This document shows positions 1 to 8,347 of a DNA stretch of 64,000 bases, piece by piece. This stretch comes from an uncultured Oscillospiraceae bacterium (GTDB taxonomy: Bacteria; Bacillota; Clostridia; Oscillospirales; Oscillospiraceae): positions 38,817 to 102,816 of the forward strand of contig CAKTQR010000003.1 in NCBI GenBank assembly GCA_934597175.1, in the 5' to 3' direction. The notes under the pieces are model-generated. The model had not been told where the DNA came from and did no database searches. It saw nothing but the letters and a program-made list of their open reading frames with translations. A program made the translations under genes and the position numbers. Positions within the stretch are counted from its first letter, which is position 1. Each line of letters starts with the position of its first letter.

Positions 1-406
1 TGCTTGACTTGTAAGTGTCGTTTCCGTTGTAGGTTACACGGATCTTCGGCGTATCGCCTGCGTCATCTTTGGGTCTGCCGTTGCTATCAGCAAAATCGTT
101 CGGAATTATGCCGAACATTCTCTCCACGGTGAAGTCAGCGGCAGTTACATCGGCGGGAAGCGTAGATGCGTCCATATCGACGACATTTGCGATGATGTCC
201 TTTATCATCTCGTCAGCGTTCATGTTATAAGCAATGCTGACGCCCTCTTTGAGGACTACCTTGGACTTTTCCTTTGAAGCCTGTACGGCTATGCTCTGGG
301 TAGCTGCGTCGTCTGCGAAAACGGCGGGGGAAATGCCGACGACCGAGAATATCATCACGACAGCAAGCAGCGAAGCCATAAAGCGCTTGAGATTGCTAAG
401 TTTCAT
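1..406 (-). CDS. Secreted protein, N-terminal part only
   Basis: Only the first 135 codons are in the window; the gene continues beyond the left edge. The ATG at 404-406 follows a clear ribosome binding site (GGAGG at 413-417). The first ~30 residues form a signal peptide: basic start (MKLSNLKR), a hydrophobic core (FMASLLAVVMIFSVVGI) and a cleavage region around PAVFADDA, so export is expected. The visible mature part is acidic and contains repeated Asp/Ala-rich stretches (for example YNMNADEMIKDIIANVVDMD) and, near the edge, RVTYNGNDTYKSS, which would fit a beta-rich surface domain. I do not recognise the family. Before the mobile element arrived, this gene lay just downstream of guaA and its terminator, in the same direction. 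Confidence 0.75.
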   Translation of the reverse strand, partial: MKLSNLKRFMASLLAVVMIFSVVGISPAVFADDAATQSIAVQASKEKSKVVLKEGVSIAYNMNADEMIKDIIANVVDMDASTLPADVTAADFTVERMFGIIPNDFADSNGRPKDDAGDTPKIRVTYNGNDTYKSS

Positions 407-441
407 GCTATGCCTCCATATAAAGAAATTATTAATTCGTT

Positions 442-480
442 TGACCGAACTATACAAATCTAGTTAACATTGTTCGGTCA
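442..480. promoter_or_regulatory. Operator-like inverted repeat upstream of the secreted-protein gene
   Basis: TGACCGAAC (442-450) and GTTCGGTCA (472-480) are perfect inverted copies separated by 21 bp. They lie 36 bp upstream of the start codon at 404-406, where a promoter is expected. The arms look like the operator halves of TetR-type repressors, but no regulator gene is visible beside them. It could also simply be an RNA hairpin in the leader. Confidence 0.4.
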
Positions 481-555
481 GCTGACAATATAATAACAAA
501 CTACTTGCAAAATTGCAATAAAAATTTTGGCATTTTTAACATGAAGTTTTGACAA

Positions 556-587
556 AAAACGCAATGTGATGCTTCACATTGCGTTTT
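556..587 (-). terminator. Intrinsic terminator, originally of the guaA operon
   Basis: A 12-bp perfect stem (AACGCAATGTGA / TCACATTGCGTT) with loop TGCT is followed, reading leftward, by a run of Ts. It lies 10 bp outside the left copy of the guaA 3'-end repeat. Without the inserted element it would stand directly behind the guaA stop codon, which is the expected place for the end of that operon. Confidence 0.75.
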
Positions 588-597
588 GGTGTATGTT

Positions 598-613
598 TTA
601 TTCCCACTCGACG
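598..613. other. attL: Left attachment site of the integrative element
   Basis: The 16 bases TTATTCCCACTCGACG are identical to the last 16 bases of guaA at 14054-14069, read on the plus strand. They duplicate the codons for the C-terminal VEWE and the stop. Direct repeats of a gene's 3' end around an integrase-bearing island are the usual trace of tyrosine-recombinase insertion. Confidence 0.85.
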
Positions 614-710
614 AGGACTAAACAATTCTGTTTATGCAATTTTGCTTTTCGTTAGTCTCTCTATTTTGATTTTACGATGTATCTGTATTATCCTTTGCTA
701 AAATGCCCTT

Positions 711-738
711 GTTATCATTTTGTTATCGTGGTTGATAA
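711..738. repeat. Arm-type sites at the left end of the element
   Basis: GTTATCA (711-717) and GTTATCG (722-728) lie 11 bp apart, with an inverted TTGATAAC just after. The same heptamer with the same 11-bp spacing and orientation occurs near the right end at 13979-13996. Such end-located repeats are typical binding sites of the N-terminal domain of tyrosine integrases. Confidence 0.5.
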
Positions 739-861
739 CAAGAATAATTTCACCGTGGATAATATGGAAGTGGTATGTGTGTATTATAGCGTACTTGACC
801 TCAAATTGCAATATGTTTTTCAAAATTTACACGCAATATTTACAAAAAGCGTGCAAACCTC

Positions 862-890
862 TTGCGATTTAGGGAACAATCTATTATAAT
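862..890 (+). promoter_or_regulatory. Promoter of the abiE / type III R-M arm
   Basis: TTGCGA (862-867) and TATAAT (885-890) are separated by exactly 17 bp. Transcription would start near 897, about 20 bases before the first possible abiEi start. The following seven genes are tightly spaced up to the terminator at 8308-8341 and could be one transcript. The stretch 614-861 holds no gene I can support. Confidence 0.7.
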
Positions 891-916
891 ATAAACACGC
901 ATAATGAGAATGCTGC

Positions 917-1546
917 GTGCAGAAAGTTGGTGGCAGTTTGAGTAAGCGCGATATCGTAAACGAAGTATTTAATACAGTCGGTGAAGTTGCAAAGAAATCT
1001 GATTTCATTTCTGCCGGACTGAAAGAACAAGATGTTTATACGCTTTTTAAGCAGGGATATATTGAACGTGTCAAGCACGGTTATTATAAGCTGTCTGTTG
1101 GGGATGAACTCAAAGAAGAAGTTCTCCTTTCCAAATTGATGACACAAGGCATCATTTGTGTTGACTCGGCGCTGTTTTATTACGGTTACAGCGATTTTGC
1201 GCCCCGTGAATGGACGATTGCCGTTCCCCGTTCCTATTCCAGAACCGTAAAAGCCATACAGGAAGAAGTGCCGGTAAAGGCGTATTATGTTCAGAACGAT
1301 ATGTACCACCTCGGTGAAACAACAGGTACTTTTAACGGTGTCACGCTTCCCGTATATGACCGTGAACGCACTATCTGTGACTGTTTCAAATACCGCACGA
1401 AACTGGATAATGAGATATTTAATAAAGCAATCAACGCCTACGTAGCAGATGAAAAGAAAAACCTTGCCACTCTTTCCAAATATGCAAAGGAAATGGGCGT
1501 GTATAAAAAAATGATGAATGTAATGGAGGTACTGCTTAATGGCTGA
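917..1546 (+). CDS. abiEi: AbiEi-family type IV antitoxin (transcriptional repressor)
   Basis: In AbiE systems this protein represses its own operon and counteracts the AbiEii nucleotidyltransferase toxin. The N-terminal part is the typical AbiEi winged-helix domain: KSDFISAGLKEQ followed by the conserved signature IERVKHGYYKL near residues 51-61. The C-terminal part (for example VYDRERTICDCFKYR) fits the conserved AbiEi C-terminal domain. It overlaps abiEii by 8 bases, which suggests coupled translation. The start is uncertain: GTG at 917 has a weak ribosome binding site, whereas TTG at 938 (MSKRDIV...) is preceded by GGTGG and would give a more typical N-terminus. The pair is complete and sits next to the attachment site, where it could stabilise the element and block phage. 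Confidence 0.85.
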   Translation: MQKVGGSLSKRDIVNEVFNTVGEVAKKSDFISAGLKEQDVYTLFKQGYIERVKHGYYKLSVGDELKEEVLLSKLMTQGIICVDSALFYYGYSDFAPREWTIAVPRSYSRTVKAIQEEVPVKAYYVQNDMYHLGETTGTFNGVTLPVYDRERTICDCFKYRTKLDNEIFNKAINAYVADEKKNLATLSKYAKEMGVYKKMMNVMEVLLNG

Positions 1547-2435
1547 TATTGCTGCATCTGTGCTTGCACGACTGAAAAATAAGGCTGCCGAAAGCGGAAG
1601 AAGTTATCAGCTTTGTCTGCAACTCTTTTGCCAAGAGGAATTTCTGCGCCGTTTGGAAAAATCCAAATATGCAGAAAATCTTGTGCTGAAAGGCGGCTTG
1701 TTTATCTATTCCCTTACCGACTTTGACAGCCGAGTAACAGTTGATGTTGACTTCTTGCTCCGCCAAATGCCAAATACGCCAGAGCAGTTGAAAACCGTGT
1801 TGGAGGAAATTATAGCAACACCTACCGGAAACGACTTTATCTCTTTTGAGATTAAAGATGTTGCTCCTATTGCTGTTGCCAAAAAGTATGCAGGAATCGG
1901 TGCATCGGTGGTCGCTCGCATTAAAAATACCAAAACACCGTTCAGCATTGATTTCGGTGTGGGGGATGTCATCGTACCGAAACAGGAAAAACGAAAAATC
2001 CCGACACAGCTTTCCGACTTTGACGCCCCAACGGTAAATACATATTCCCTTGAAACAACCATTGCCGAGAAAATAGACGCTATTCTCAGTCTAATGGAAT
2101 TTTCCAGCAGAATGAAAGATTACTACGATATTTACTATCTTGCCAATAAATTTGATTTTGACGGAGCTACGCTGACGGAAGCACTGAAAAAGACCTTTGA
2201 AAACCGTGGGCATAGCTTTACTGTTGAACAGTTTGAGCAGGTAATGGGCTTTGACAGCGACGGCGCAATGCAGAAAAAGTGGAAAGCCTTTGTTCGCAAA
2301 ATTGATACAAAAACGGATGATTACGGCACCGTGCTGAAAACAATAAAGACGTTTTTAACAAAACCGTTTGTGGCAGCGGTAGAAGGCAATGCGTTCACAG
2401 GTAATTGGACTGCTCCGAACAGTGAGTGGATGTAA
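1539..2435 (+). CDS. abiEii: AbiEii-family nucleotidyltransferase toxin
   Basis: Toxin half of the AbiE type IV toxin-antitoxin and abortive-infection system, expected to transfer nucleotides to an RNA target. The nucleotidyltransferase motif is visible as VLKGGLFIYSLTDFD (KGG at 51-53) followed by the metal-binding pair VDVDF (68-72). The conserved TIAEKIDAIL segment, equivalent to EK(L/I)-A in relatives, follows near residue 170, then KDYYDIYYL, the usual RxKDxYDIY-like motif. At 298 residues it is of normal length. No truncation or frameshift is seen, so the toxin should be active. The start ATG lies inside the 3' end of abiEi. Twelve bases separate it from the type III methylase gene, so it probably shares a transcript with the restriction system. 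Confidence 0.88.
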   Translation: MADIAASVLARLKNKAAESGRSYQLCLQLFCQEEFLRRLEKSKYAENLVLKGGLFIYSLTDFDSRVTVDVDFLLRQMPNTPEQLKTVLEEIIATPTGNDFISFEIKDVAPIAVAKKYAGIGASVVARIKNTKTPFSIDFGVGDVIVPKQEKRKIPTQLSDFDAPTVNTYSLETTIAEKIDAILSLMEFSSRMKDYYDIYYLANKFDFDGATLTEALKKTFENRGHSFTVEQFEQVMGFDSDGAMQKKWKAFVRKIDTKTDDYGTVLKTIKTFLTKPFVAAVEGNAFTGNWTAPNSEWM

Positions 2436-2447
2436 TAGGAGGAAGTT

Positions 2448-4877
2448 ATGAGTATAAACAATAATCCATATGATTTTTTGAATACTCCTGCACTTGACGC
2501 TATGCGAAAATTGCAGGAAACCGGTGCCTTGACTGCTGCACTTAAAATGGAAACAACAGGTGCGTTTGCTGCAGTAAGAGAACTACAAAGTACGCTCAAT
2601 GCCGTAAAATCATCTATGGGCGGTGCCACTGCGGCACTCGAAGAATATAGAAGGACCGTTGCTCCAATCTCAGAGTCTATTAAGGCGATGAATCTTGCCT
2701 ATGCTCCGATTTTTGAGCAGACAAAAGCCTTTGACACCTTGAATATCAAAGGTATTATATCGGGATTACAGACAAGTGCATCCGCTATGAGTGCTATATC
2801 GGGATTAAATCTTTCAGGGATTGCGAGTATTATTGACGCTCTCCCCAAATACGACTTTTTATCAGATATGGTTACGGATGATTTTTCTGTAGATGCTGCC
2901 GAAAAGTTATATGAAAGCGGCGAAATCACGCAGGACGATATCAATGAGGAAATCACAGAGATTGTCAACAAAAAGCAGTTTTCGCCTAAAGCTGAATGGG
3001 ACAAGATTAAAAAGAGCAAGTGGTTTATAGCTATTAAAATTTTGATAATTATAACTACATTTGTGTGTAACCCTGTTACGGAATATGCTACCGGTAAGGC
3101 GCTTGACAAGTTGGGCATTTACGAGTTTTGGGAGGATTCCGGCGTATACGATTTAATAGATTCAATCTTTGGAGAAAGCGAAGATAGCACAGTGTCTGAG
3201 ACAGAAGCCAAGGAAACTGTTGATAAAACTAAAACGGGTAACGTATCAAAACAGAGGCGAGAAGGTTTACTTGCTAAAATTAAAGATATTCGCACCTTTA
3301 TATCATCTGCACCGCAGGACGAGAATACAGCCAATCTACTCTCATATCTTTCCGATTTGGAAAAAGATGTGAACGGCAAGAAATATGGACTGGTTTTTGA
3401 GGAACATCGTGAGGAAATTGACGAGGTACTTGCCACCCACACACCCGTTCTGACCGAACAGAGCGACCTTTATATCGACAACGGCGGTGAAATGAACTTT
3501 CTCATTGAGGGCGACAACCTTGCTTCGTTGCAGTTACTTGAAAAAACACACAAGGGCAAAATTGACCTTATCTACATAGATCCGCCATATAACACAATGA
3601 GCACCGGTTTTACATATTCAGATGCTTTGGTTGATAACGGGGATAATTACCGACATTCAAAATGGACTTCCTTTATGAAGCATCGTTTGGAACTTGCCCG
3701 AACTCTGCTATCTCCTACAGGATGTATTTTCATCTCTATTGACGATAATGAGTTTGCCGCTCTTAAATTAATCTGCGATGAAGTATTTGGTTGGCAAAAC
3801 TTTGTTACAACTTGTATGTGGCAAAAAATTCATAGCATAAAAAATGATGCTAAATACATATCCGTAAATCATGATTTTATCTTTGTATATGCCAAAAATA
3901 TTGATCTGCTTAAATTTAATCTTCTTGACAGAACGGACGAAATGAACAGCCGCTATAAAAATCCCGATAACGATCCAAGAGGACCTTGGCAATCAGGAGA
4001 TTTAGTTGCAAACGAAGTACGTACAAATGGTAATTATGATGTAATAGGACCAACAGGCAAAATTTTCAATGTTCCTGAGGGTAAACATTGGGTGTACTCC
4101 GAAGATAATATGCGTACTTTAATTGCAGAAAACAGAATTTGGTTTGGTAAGAACGGAACTTCTTTTCCTCGCAAGAAACGTTATTTGTCAGAAGTTCAAC
4201 AAGGTCGTACACCTGACTCTTGGTGGACGAGTGCTGAAGTCGGGCATAACCAAGAAGGTGCACGTGAACTAAAATCTATTTTCGACGGCAAAGTGGTGTT
4301 TACTAATCCAAAACCCACACGTCTTATTGAACGAATTATTAAGATGGGTTCAAAAGATAACAGTATAATTCTCGATTTCTTTGCTGGTAGCGGGACACTT
4401 GGTCACGCTGTACTAAAATACAATGCAAGTAACGAACATAGTAACCGTCGCTTTATTCTCTGCACCAACAACGAAAACAATATTTGCCGTGATGTTACAT
4501 ATGAACGCATAAAGCGAGTAATTGATAAAGAAAATTACGAGGCAAGTCTTAAATATTACAAGGTAGACTATGTTCCTATAAATGAGCGCATGTATTACGA
4601 ATATGCGGACGATCTCTTAAAGCATATCCGTGAACTCGTTGAGCTTGAAAACGGCGTGAACTTTACGGGAAATGATGAAATCGGTATTGTGCTGACCGAA
4701 GAAGAACTTGACGAATTCATCGCAAATACCGATGCTTTTACAAAGTGCCGCAAACTGTATATGGGACACGACCTTTTGCCAAGTGTTGAGCAGGAACAGA
4801 TTTTAAGCACTCGTGGCATTGAAATCAGCATTATTCCCGATTATTACTATAGGGATTTACAGGAGGGAAAAGAATGA
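2448..4877 (+). CDS. mod: Type III restriction-modification methylase (Mod) with an extra membrane-anchored N-terminal region
   Basis: From about residue 268 on, this is a standard Mod subunit, which transfers a methyl group to adenine N6 and supplies sequence recognition. Motif IV is DPPYN (378-382), the spacing element RHSKWTSFM follows, a variable target-recognition region covers about 440-600, and the SAM-binding motif is DFFAGSG (643-649). Motif order IV then I marks the beta group of methylases. The first ~265 residues are not part of ordinary Mod proteins: Ala/Ser-rich amphipathic helices (20-130), an acidic linker and a hydrophobic segment WFIAIKILIIITTFVC (192-207) followed by another acidic linker. 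This predicts a membrane-tethered methylase. An RBS (AGGAGG) precedes the ATG and I see no frameshift. The stop overlaps the next start by 4 bases. Confidence 0.9.
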   Translation: MSINNNPYDFLNTPALDAMRKLQETGALTAALKMETTGAFAAVRELQSTLNAVKSSMGGATAALEEYRRTVAPISESIKAMNLAYAPIFEQTKAFDTLNIKGIISGLQTSASAMSAISGLNLSGIASIIDALPKYDFLSDMVTDDFSVDAAEKLYESGEITQDDINEEITEIVNKKQFSPKAEWDKIKKSKWFIAIKILIIITTFVCNPVTEYATGKALDKLGIYEFWEDSGVYDLIDSIFGESEDSTVSETEAKETVDKTKTGNVSKQRREGLLAKIKDIRTFISSAPQDENTANLLSYLSDLEKDVNGKKYGLVFEEHREEIDEVLATHTPVLTEQSDLYIDNGGEMNFLIEGDNLASLQLLEKTHKGKIDLIYIDPPYNTMSTGFTYSDALVDNGDNYRHSKWTSFMKHRLELARTLLSPTGCIFISIDDNEFAALKLICDEVFGWQNFVTTCMWQKIHSIKNDAKYISVNHDFIFVYAKNIDLLKFNLLDRTDEMNSRYKNPDNDPRGPWQSGDLVANEVRTNGNYDVIGPTGKIFNVPEGKHWVYSEDNMRTLIAENRIWFGKNGTSFPRKKRYLSEVQQGRTPDSWWTSAEVGHNQEGARELKSIFDGKVVFTNPKPTRLIERIIKMGSKDNSIILDFFAGSGTLGHAVLKYNASNEHSNRRFILCTNNENNICRDVTYERIKRVIDKENYEASLKYYKVDYVPINERMYYEYADDLLKHIRELVELENGVNFTGNDEIGIVLTEEELDEFIANTDAFTKCRKLYMGHDLLPSVEQEQILSTRGIEISIIPDYYYRDLQEGKE

Positions 4878-5311
4878 ATGACTTTTTACAGACACTACTT
4901 ATAGCATGTATTCCTGCCGTTGTTACGGGAATAGTATCCTATTTGGTTGCACATAAAAACGCGTCTTCTCAAGTTAAAATAGTTCAAGAACAAAATGAAC
5001 ACGATATCAAAAAGTTAATGGAACAACACAAAGTTGATATTGATTCATTAAAAGAAAAATATCGTCTTGAAGCAGAAGAAAAAGATAGAGAACATGTTCG
5101 CAAATTGGAGTTAATGCAAAAGGAATATGAATTAAAACTCAAGCAACAAGAAAGCGAAGCTGAGAATACCGCTAAATACGGAGCAGTGAAAGATATTTTC
5201 AGCGGACTTATGGGTGGCATGGTTTCTTCTGCTATAAATACTCCTGAAGTGCAACAGCAAATGTCAAAAGCATTTACAGATGCTTTCAAGGCAAAGGATG
5301 GTGAGAAATAA
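4874..5311 (+). CDS. Small membrane-anchored coiled-coil protein between mod and res
   Basis: Residues 4-25 (FLQTLLIACIPAVVTGIVSY) form one transmembrane helix. Residues ~30-105 are a long charged coiled coil rich in Glu, Lys and Gln with heptad spacing (for example DIKKLMEQHKVDIDSLKEKY). The C-terminal ~35 residues are uncharged and Gly/Met-rich (IFSGLMGGMVSSAI). It starts inside the mod stop (ATGA overlap) and ends 2 bases before res, so all three are translationally coupled. Type III systems normally have only mod and res. A membrane protein inserted between them, next to a mod with its own membrane segment, suggests a membrane-located complex, but this is inference. I do not recognise the family. 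Confidence 0.8.
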   Translation: MNDFLQTLLIACIPAVVTGIVSYLVAHKNASSQVKIVQEQNEHDIKKLMEQHKVDIDSLKEKYRLEAEEKDREHVRKLELMQKEYELKLKQQESEAENTAKYGAVKDIFSGLMGGMVSSAINTPEVQQQMSKAFTDAFKAKDGEK

Positions 5312-5313
5312 GT

Positions 5314-7500
5314 ATGGAGCTAAAAGAATTTCAGCTTGCAGCAGTAAAATCGCTGTTTGAGGCTATGGACAAGCCTGCCCGTGATATTATCCTCAAAAGC
5401 CCTACGGGTAGTGGTAAAACCATTATTCTGACCTATTTTATGCACCAATACATACAATCTTTTCCGAAGACTGTCTTTGTGTGGCTCACGCCGGGTAAGG
5501 GCAACCTTGAGGAACAGAGCAAGGCGAAAATGGATAAGTATATCCACGCTTCACAGACCAAACTGCTCTCCGATGTTATGACATCAGGTTTTGAGGAAAA
5601 CGACAGTTGCTTTATAAATTGGGAGAAGCTCACCAAGAAAGGTAATAACGCCCTTAAAGACAGCGAACGAACCAATTTTATAGAGCATATTCAGCACGCC
5701 CTCAATGACGGTATTCGTTTTATTATTATCGTTGACGAGAGCCACCAAAACAACACAATAAAAGCTGATGAAATCATACAGTATTTTCACACGGACAAGA
5801 TTATCCGCTGTTCTGCTACCCCGAAAGGCATAGCAAAGGCGGAAATCATCGAAATACCCGAAGAAGATGTAATTGCGGCGGGACTTATCAAGAAAATGCT
5901 TGTTATCAACCAAGATTTTCCGCAAACGATAGAAACGGACGATCAAACGGCGTTTCTTCTTGAAAAGGCACTCCTAAAGCAGAGAGAACTCCGTGCAGCA
6001 TTTTTACAAAACGATACTGATATTAACCCGCTTATCGTGATTCAGATTCCGAATAAATCAGAAACCTTACAGGACGGCGTGGAACGCTACCTTGAAACAC
6101 AAGGATTGACTTACGAAAACGGACAACTTGCGGTATGGCTCTCCGACCAACACGAAAACTTGGAGGGGATTGACAAACCTAATGCCGTATCTTCTGCCGT
6201 TATCATAAAGCAAGCGGTTGCTACAGGTTGGGATTGTCCGAGAGCACATATTCTCGTAAAGCTCCGTGATAATATGGACGAAACCTTTGAAATACAAACC
6301 ATAGGACGTATTCGCCGTATGCCCGAAGCAAAGCATTATCAAAGTGATCTGCTTGATAGTTGCTATCTTTACACTCTCGACGAAAAATTTACCGCAGGTG
6401 TAAAACTGGCTCTCGATAAGGGTGCGTTAAATGCTTGTACTCTTTTCCTCAAAAACGAGCATAAAGATGTAATGCTCATTAGTGAGCAGAGAACAATGAT
6501 TACAAGTACCCGTAATCCGCAAAAGGCACTACAAGCTGTTGTATCCTATGCTCAAAAAGAACTCGGAGTTGGTACGGACAAGACGGAAAATCGCACCCGT
6601 TTGCAAACCGCAGGATATGAACTGAGTGAAAATATCGTGAAGCATACCCTGTCAGGCGAAACTGCTACTCTTGATTTTGCGGCAGCAGATATGAACACTA
6701 TTGCAGTTACAGAAAAACTAAACACCCATAAGCACGGACGAGATTACCACCACGAAATCGGTAAAATCGGCATGGAAATTGGTATGGAATACTCCTATAT
6801 GAATACCATTATCCGTAAACTATTTGATAAGAATTTCAAGTATAGTCGCAAGATCCTTGCTTTAGAGCCGAGAGAAGTTTACGCATTTGTACTAAACAAT
6901 GCCGACCGACTACGCCATTTGGTTCGTGAAGCTATGGCTTATGAGTTAGCACAATTGCAGTTGGAAATTAAGCAGAAATCTTATTATGAGTTCCGCATTC
7001 CGCAGTCTTGTTTGTTTACCTATAACGGTGATGCAAAAACACAGCTCATTATGAAAAAGAACGTGTATCAGAATTATCTTTCCTCTGCTGCACCACGCTC
7101 TGTGCCGGAGGTTAAATTTGAAAAATTCTGTGAGCGTTCCGACAGTGTTGAATGGTGGTATAAGAACGGGGACAAGGGCAACGAGTATTTTTCTATCGTC
7201 TATGTGGACAATTCCAATAGACAAAAACTGTTCTACCCCGACTATATTATTTCCGTAAACGGTGAGTTGTGGATTATCGAAACCAAAGGCGGATTTGACC
7301 GTAGCGGTAATAGTCAAGATATTGACCTTTATACACCGAAGAAATTTGGTGTGTTGAAAGCATATCTTGATGAGCACGGCTTAAAGGGTGGTATCGTGCG
7401 TAACGATGCAACTACCGATGAACTGTGTATCTGTATGTATCACTATTCCGATGATATAGGCAGTAATGATTGGCAAGTGCTTGAAAGCGTATTGCCGTGA
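5314..7500 (+). CDS. res: Type III restriction endonuclease subunit (Res)
   Basis: ATP-dependent helicase-nuclease that acts with Mod to cut unmodified foreign DNA. The superfamily 2 motifs are present: Walker A SPTGSGKT (29-36), DESH (141-144), the motif III triad CSATP, VATGWDCPRA and the arginine-finger motif IGRIRRMPE. The C-terminal PD-(D/E)xK nuclease is intact: PDYIISVNGELWIIETKGG near residues 642-660. At 728 residues it is somewhat shorter than classical EcoP-type Res (about 970) but complete in motifs, like many Firmicutes relatives. No break is seen. Co-transcription with mod and the coiled-coil gene is likely; the next gene begins 15 bases downstream. Confidence 0.92.
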   Translation: MELKEFQLAAVKSLFEAMDKPARDIILKSPTGSGKTIILTYFMHQYIQSFPKTVFVWLTPGKGNLEEQSKAKMDKYIHASQTKLLSDVMTSGFEENDSCFINWEKLTKKGNNALKDSERTNFIEHIQHALNDGIRFIIIVDESHQNNTIKADEIIQYFHTDKIIRCSATPKGIAKAEIIEIPEEDVIAAGLIKKMLVINQDFPQTIETDDQTAFLLEKALLKQRELRAAFLQNDTDINPLIVIQIPNKSETLQDGVERYLETQGLTYENGQLAVWLSDQHENLEGIDKPNAVSSAVIIKQAVATGWDCPRAHILVKLRDNMDETFEIQTIGRIRRMPEAKHYQSDLLDSCYLYTLDEKFTAGVKLALDKGALNACTLFLKNEHKDVMLISEQRTMITSTRNPQKALQAVVSYAQKELGVGTDKTENRTRLQTAGYELSENIVKHTLSGETATLDFAAADMNTIAVTEKLNTHKHGRDYHHEIGKIGMEIGMEYSYMNTIIRKLFDKNFKYSRKILALEPREVYAFVLNNADRLRHLVREAMAYELAQLQLEIKQKSYYEFRIPQSCLFTYNGDAKTQLIMKKNVYQNYLSSAAPRSVPEVKFEKFCERSDSVEWWYKNGDKGNEYFSIVYVDNSNRQKLFYPDYIISVNGELWIIETKGGFDRSGNSQDIDLYTPKKFGVLKAYLDEHGLKGGIVRNDATTDELCICMYHYSDDIGSNDWQVLESVLP

Positions 7501-7515
7501 TGGGGGTGTTGGAAT

Positions 7516-8112
7516 ATGACTATTGATTCATTTGAAGTAGTATTCTACACCTGCATATTCCTTCTTCCTGGTTTTATTATCAAAAGCATTATGGATACAT
7601 TGGTTCCGCCTATTAAACATAACGATACAAAGTATTTTTTCTCTTGTTTGTTGTATAGCATTGTTAATTGTGCAGTTTGGAGTTGGGCGTATCTATTGCT
7701 CAATAAAATTTCTGAAGAACATCCCACAATTTATTGGATTTCGCTGCTTGCAATAACTGTAGTAGGAGCAACTCTACTTGCTATTTTTATCGGGGTTGTA
7801 AAGCAAAAGGGATTCATCGAGTGGTTATTTGCAAAAATGAGGGTCAACAAGATTCATCCCGTTCCAACTGCATGGGATTATTACTTTTCAAAACAAGAAG
7901 AAGCGTGGATCATTGTAACTTTGAAGAATGGTAAAACCATATATGGAAAATTCTCCGAGCATTCTTTTGCATCTTCTGACGCTGAAGAACGAGATCTTTA
8001 TATTGAAAAAACTTACAATATTAAAGAAGATATGACTTGGGTAGAAGATGACAAAAGCAATGGAATACTTGTTGCAAAAGATGAAGTTGAAACTATAGAA
8101 TTTCTAATTTAA
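7516..8112 (+). CDS. DUF6338-like membrane protein
   Basis: The N-terminal half has three hydrophobic helices (about 8-27, 40-62 and 72-93), beginning with the characteristic FLLPGFIIKSI segment. The C-terminal half, after the conserved-looking TAWDYYF, is a soluble beta-rich domain (WIIVTLKNGKTIYGKF) resembling an SH3-like barrel. This arrangement matches what I know as DUF6338, a family of unknown function; I cannot verify it by search. The gene follows res by 15 bases and precedes a tiny GYQP-repeat gene by 13 bases, so it is part of the same operon. A job in phage sensing or in anchoring the restriction complex at the membrane is a guess from context only. Confidence 0.7.
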   Translation: MTIDSFEVVFYTCIFLLPGFIIKSIMDTLVPPIKHNDTKYFFSCLLYSIVNCAVWSWAYLLLNKISEEHPTIYWISLLAITVVGATLLAIFIGVVKQKGFIEWLFAKMRVNKIHPVPTAWDYYFSKQEEAWIIVTLKNGKTIYGKFSEHSFASSDAEERDLYIEKTYNIKEDMTWVEDDKSNGILVAKDEVETIEFLI

Positions 8113-8125
8113 AGGAAGTGAAAAA

Positions 8126-8302
8126 ATGAGCGACACAAAGAAGCCTAATCCTAATACAAATTTTGGCTATCAGCCTAACAGTGAGCAACGTGGATATCAA
8201 CCCAAGAAAGGAATAAATGAAGGGTATCAACCTACAAAGTCTATATCTACTCAACCACCTAATAAAGGCTCAAATGTTCAGCCGGCAAAAAATGATAAGT
8301 AA
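8126..8302 (+). CDS. 58-residue GYQP-repeat protein
   Basis: ATG at 8126 is preceded by AAGGAAGTG. The 58-residue product is polar, without hydrophobic segments, and contains three GYQP motifs at about 12-residue spacing (NFGYQPN, RGYQPKK, EGYQPTK) followed by two degenerate QP copies. Such composition suggests an unstructured protein with tandem short binding motifs. It ends 6 bases before the operon terminator and its ribosome binding site and spacing look genuine, so I consider it a real gene. I recall short GYQP-repeat proteins next to DUF6338 genes in other bacteria but cannot confirm this here. Function unknown. Confidence 0.65.
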   Translation: MSDTKKPNPNTNFGYQPNSEQRGYQPKKGINEGYQPTKSISTQPPNKGSNVQPAKNDK

Positions 8303-8307
8303 AAAAA

Positions 8308-8341
8308 CGGGGTAGCATAGTACAATCACTGTGCTACCCCG
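8308..8341 (+). terminator. Terminator of the defence arm, shared with tnpV
   Basis: CGGGGTAGCA and TGCTACCCCG pair across a 14-base loop region, with an A-run before and A/T-rich sequence after. It lies between convergent genes and may stop transcription from both sides. Confidence 0.7.
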
Positions 8342-8347
8342 AAACAT

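Noticed and set aside
677..889. 70-codon frame at the left end of the element
   Set aside because: It covers the arm-type repeats and the abiEi promoter, has no RBS and no recognisable motif.
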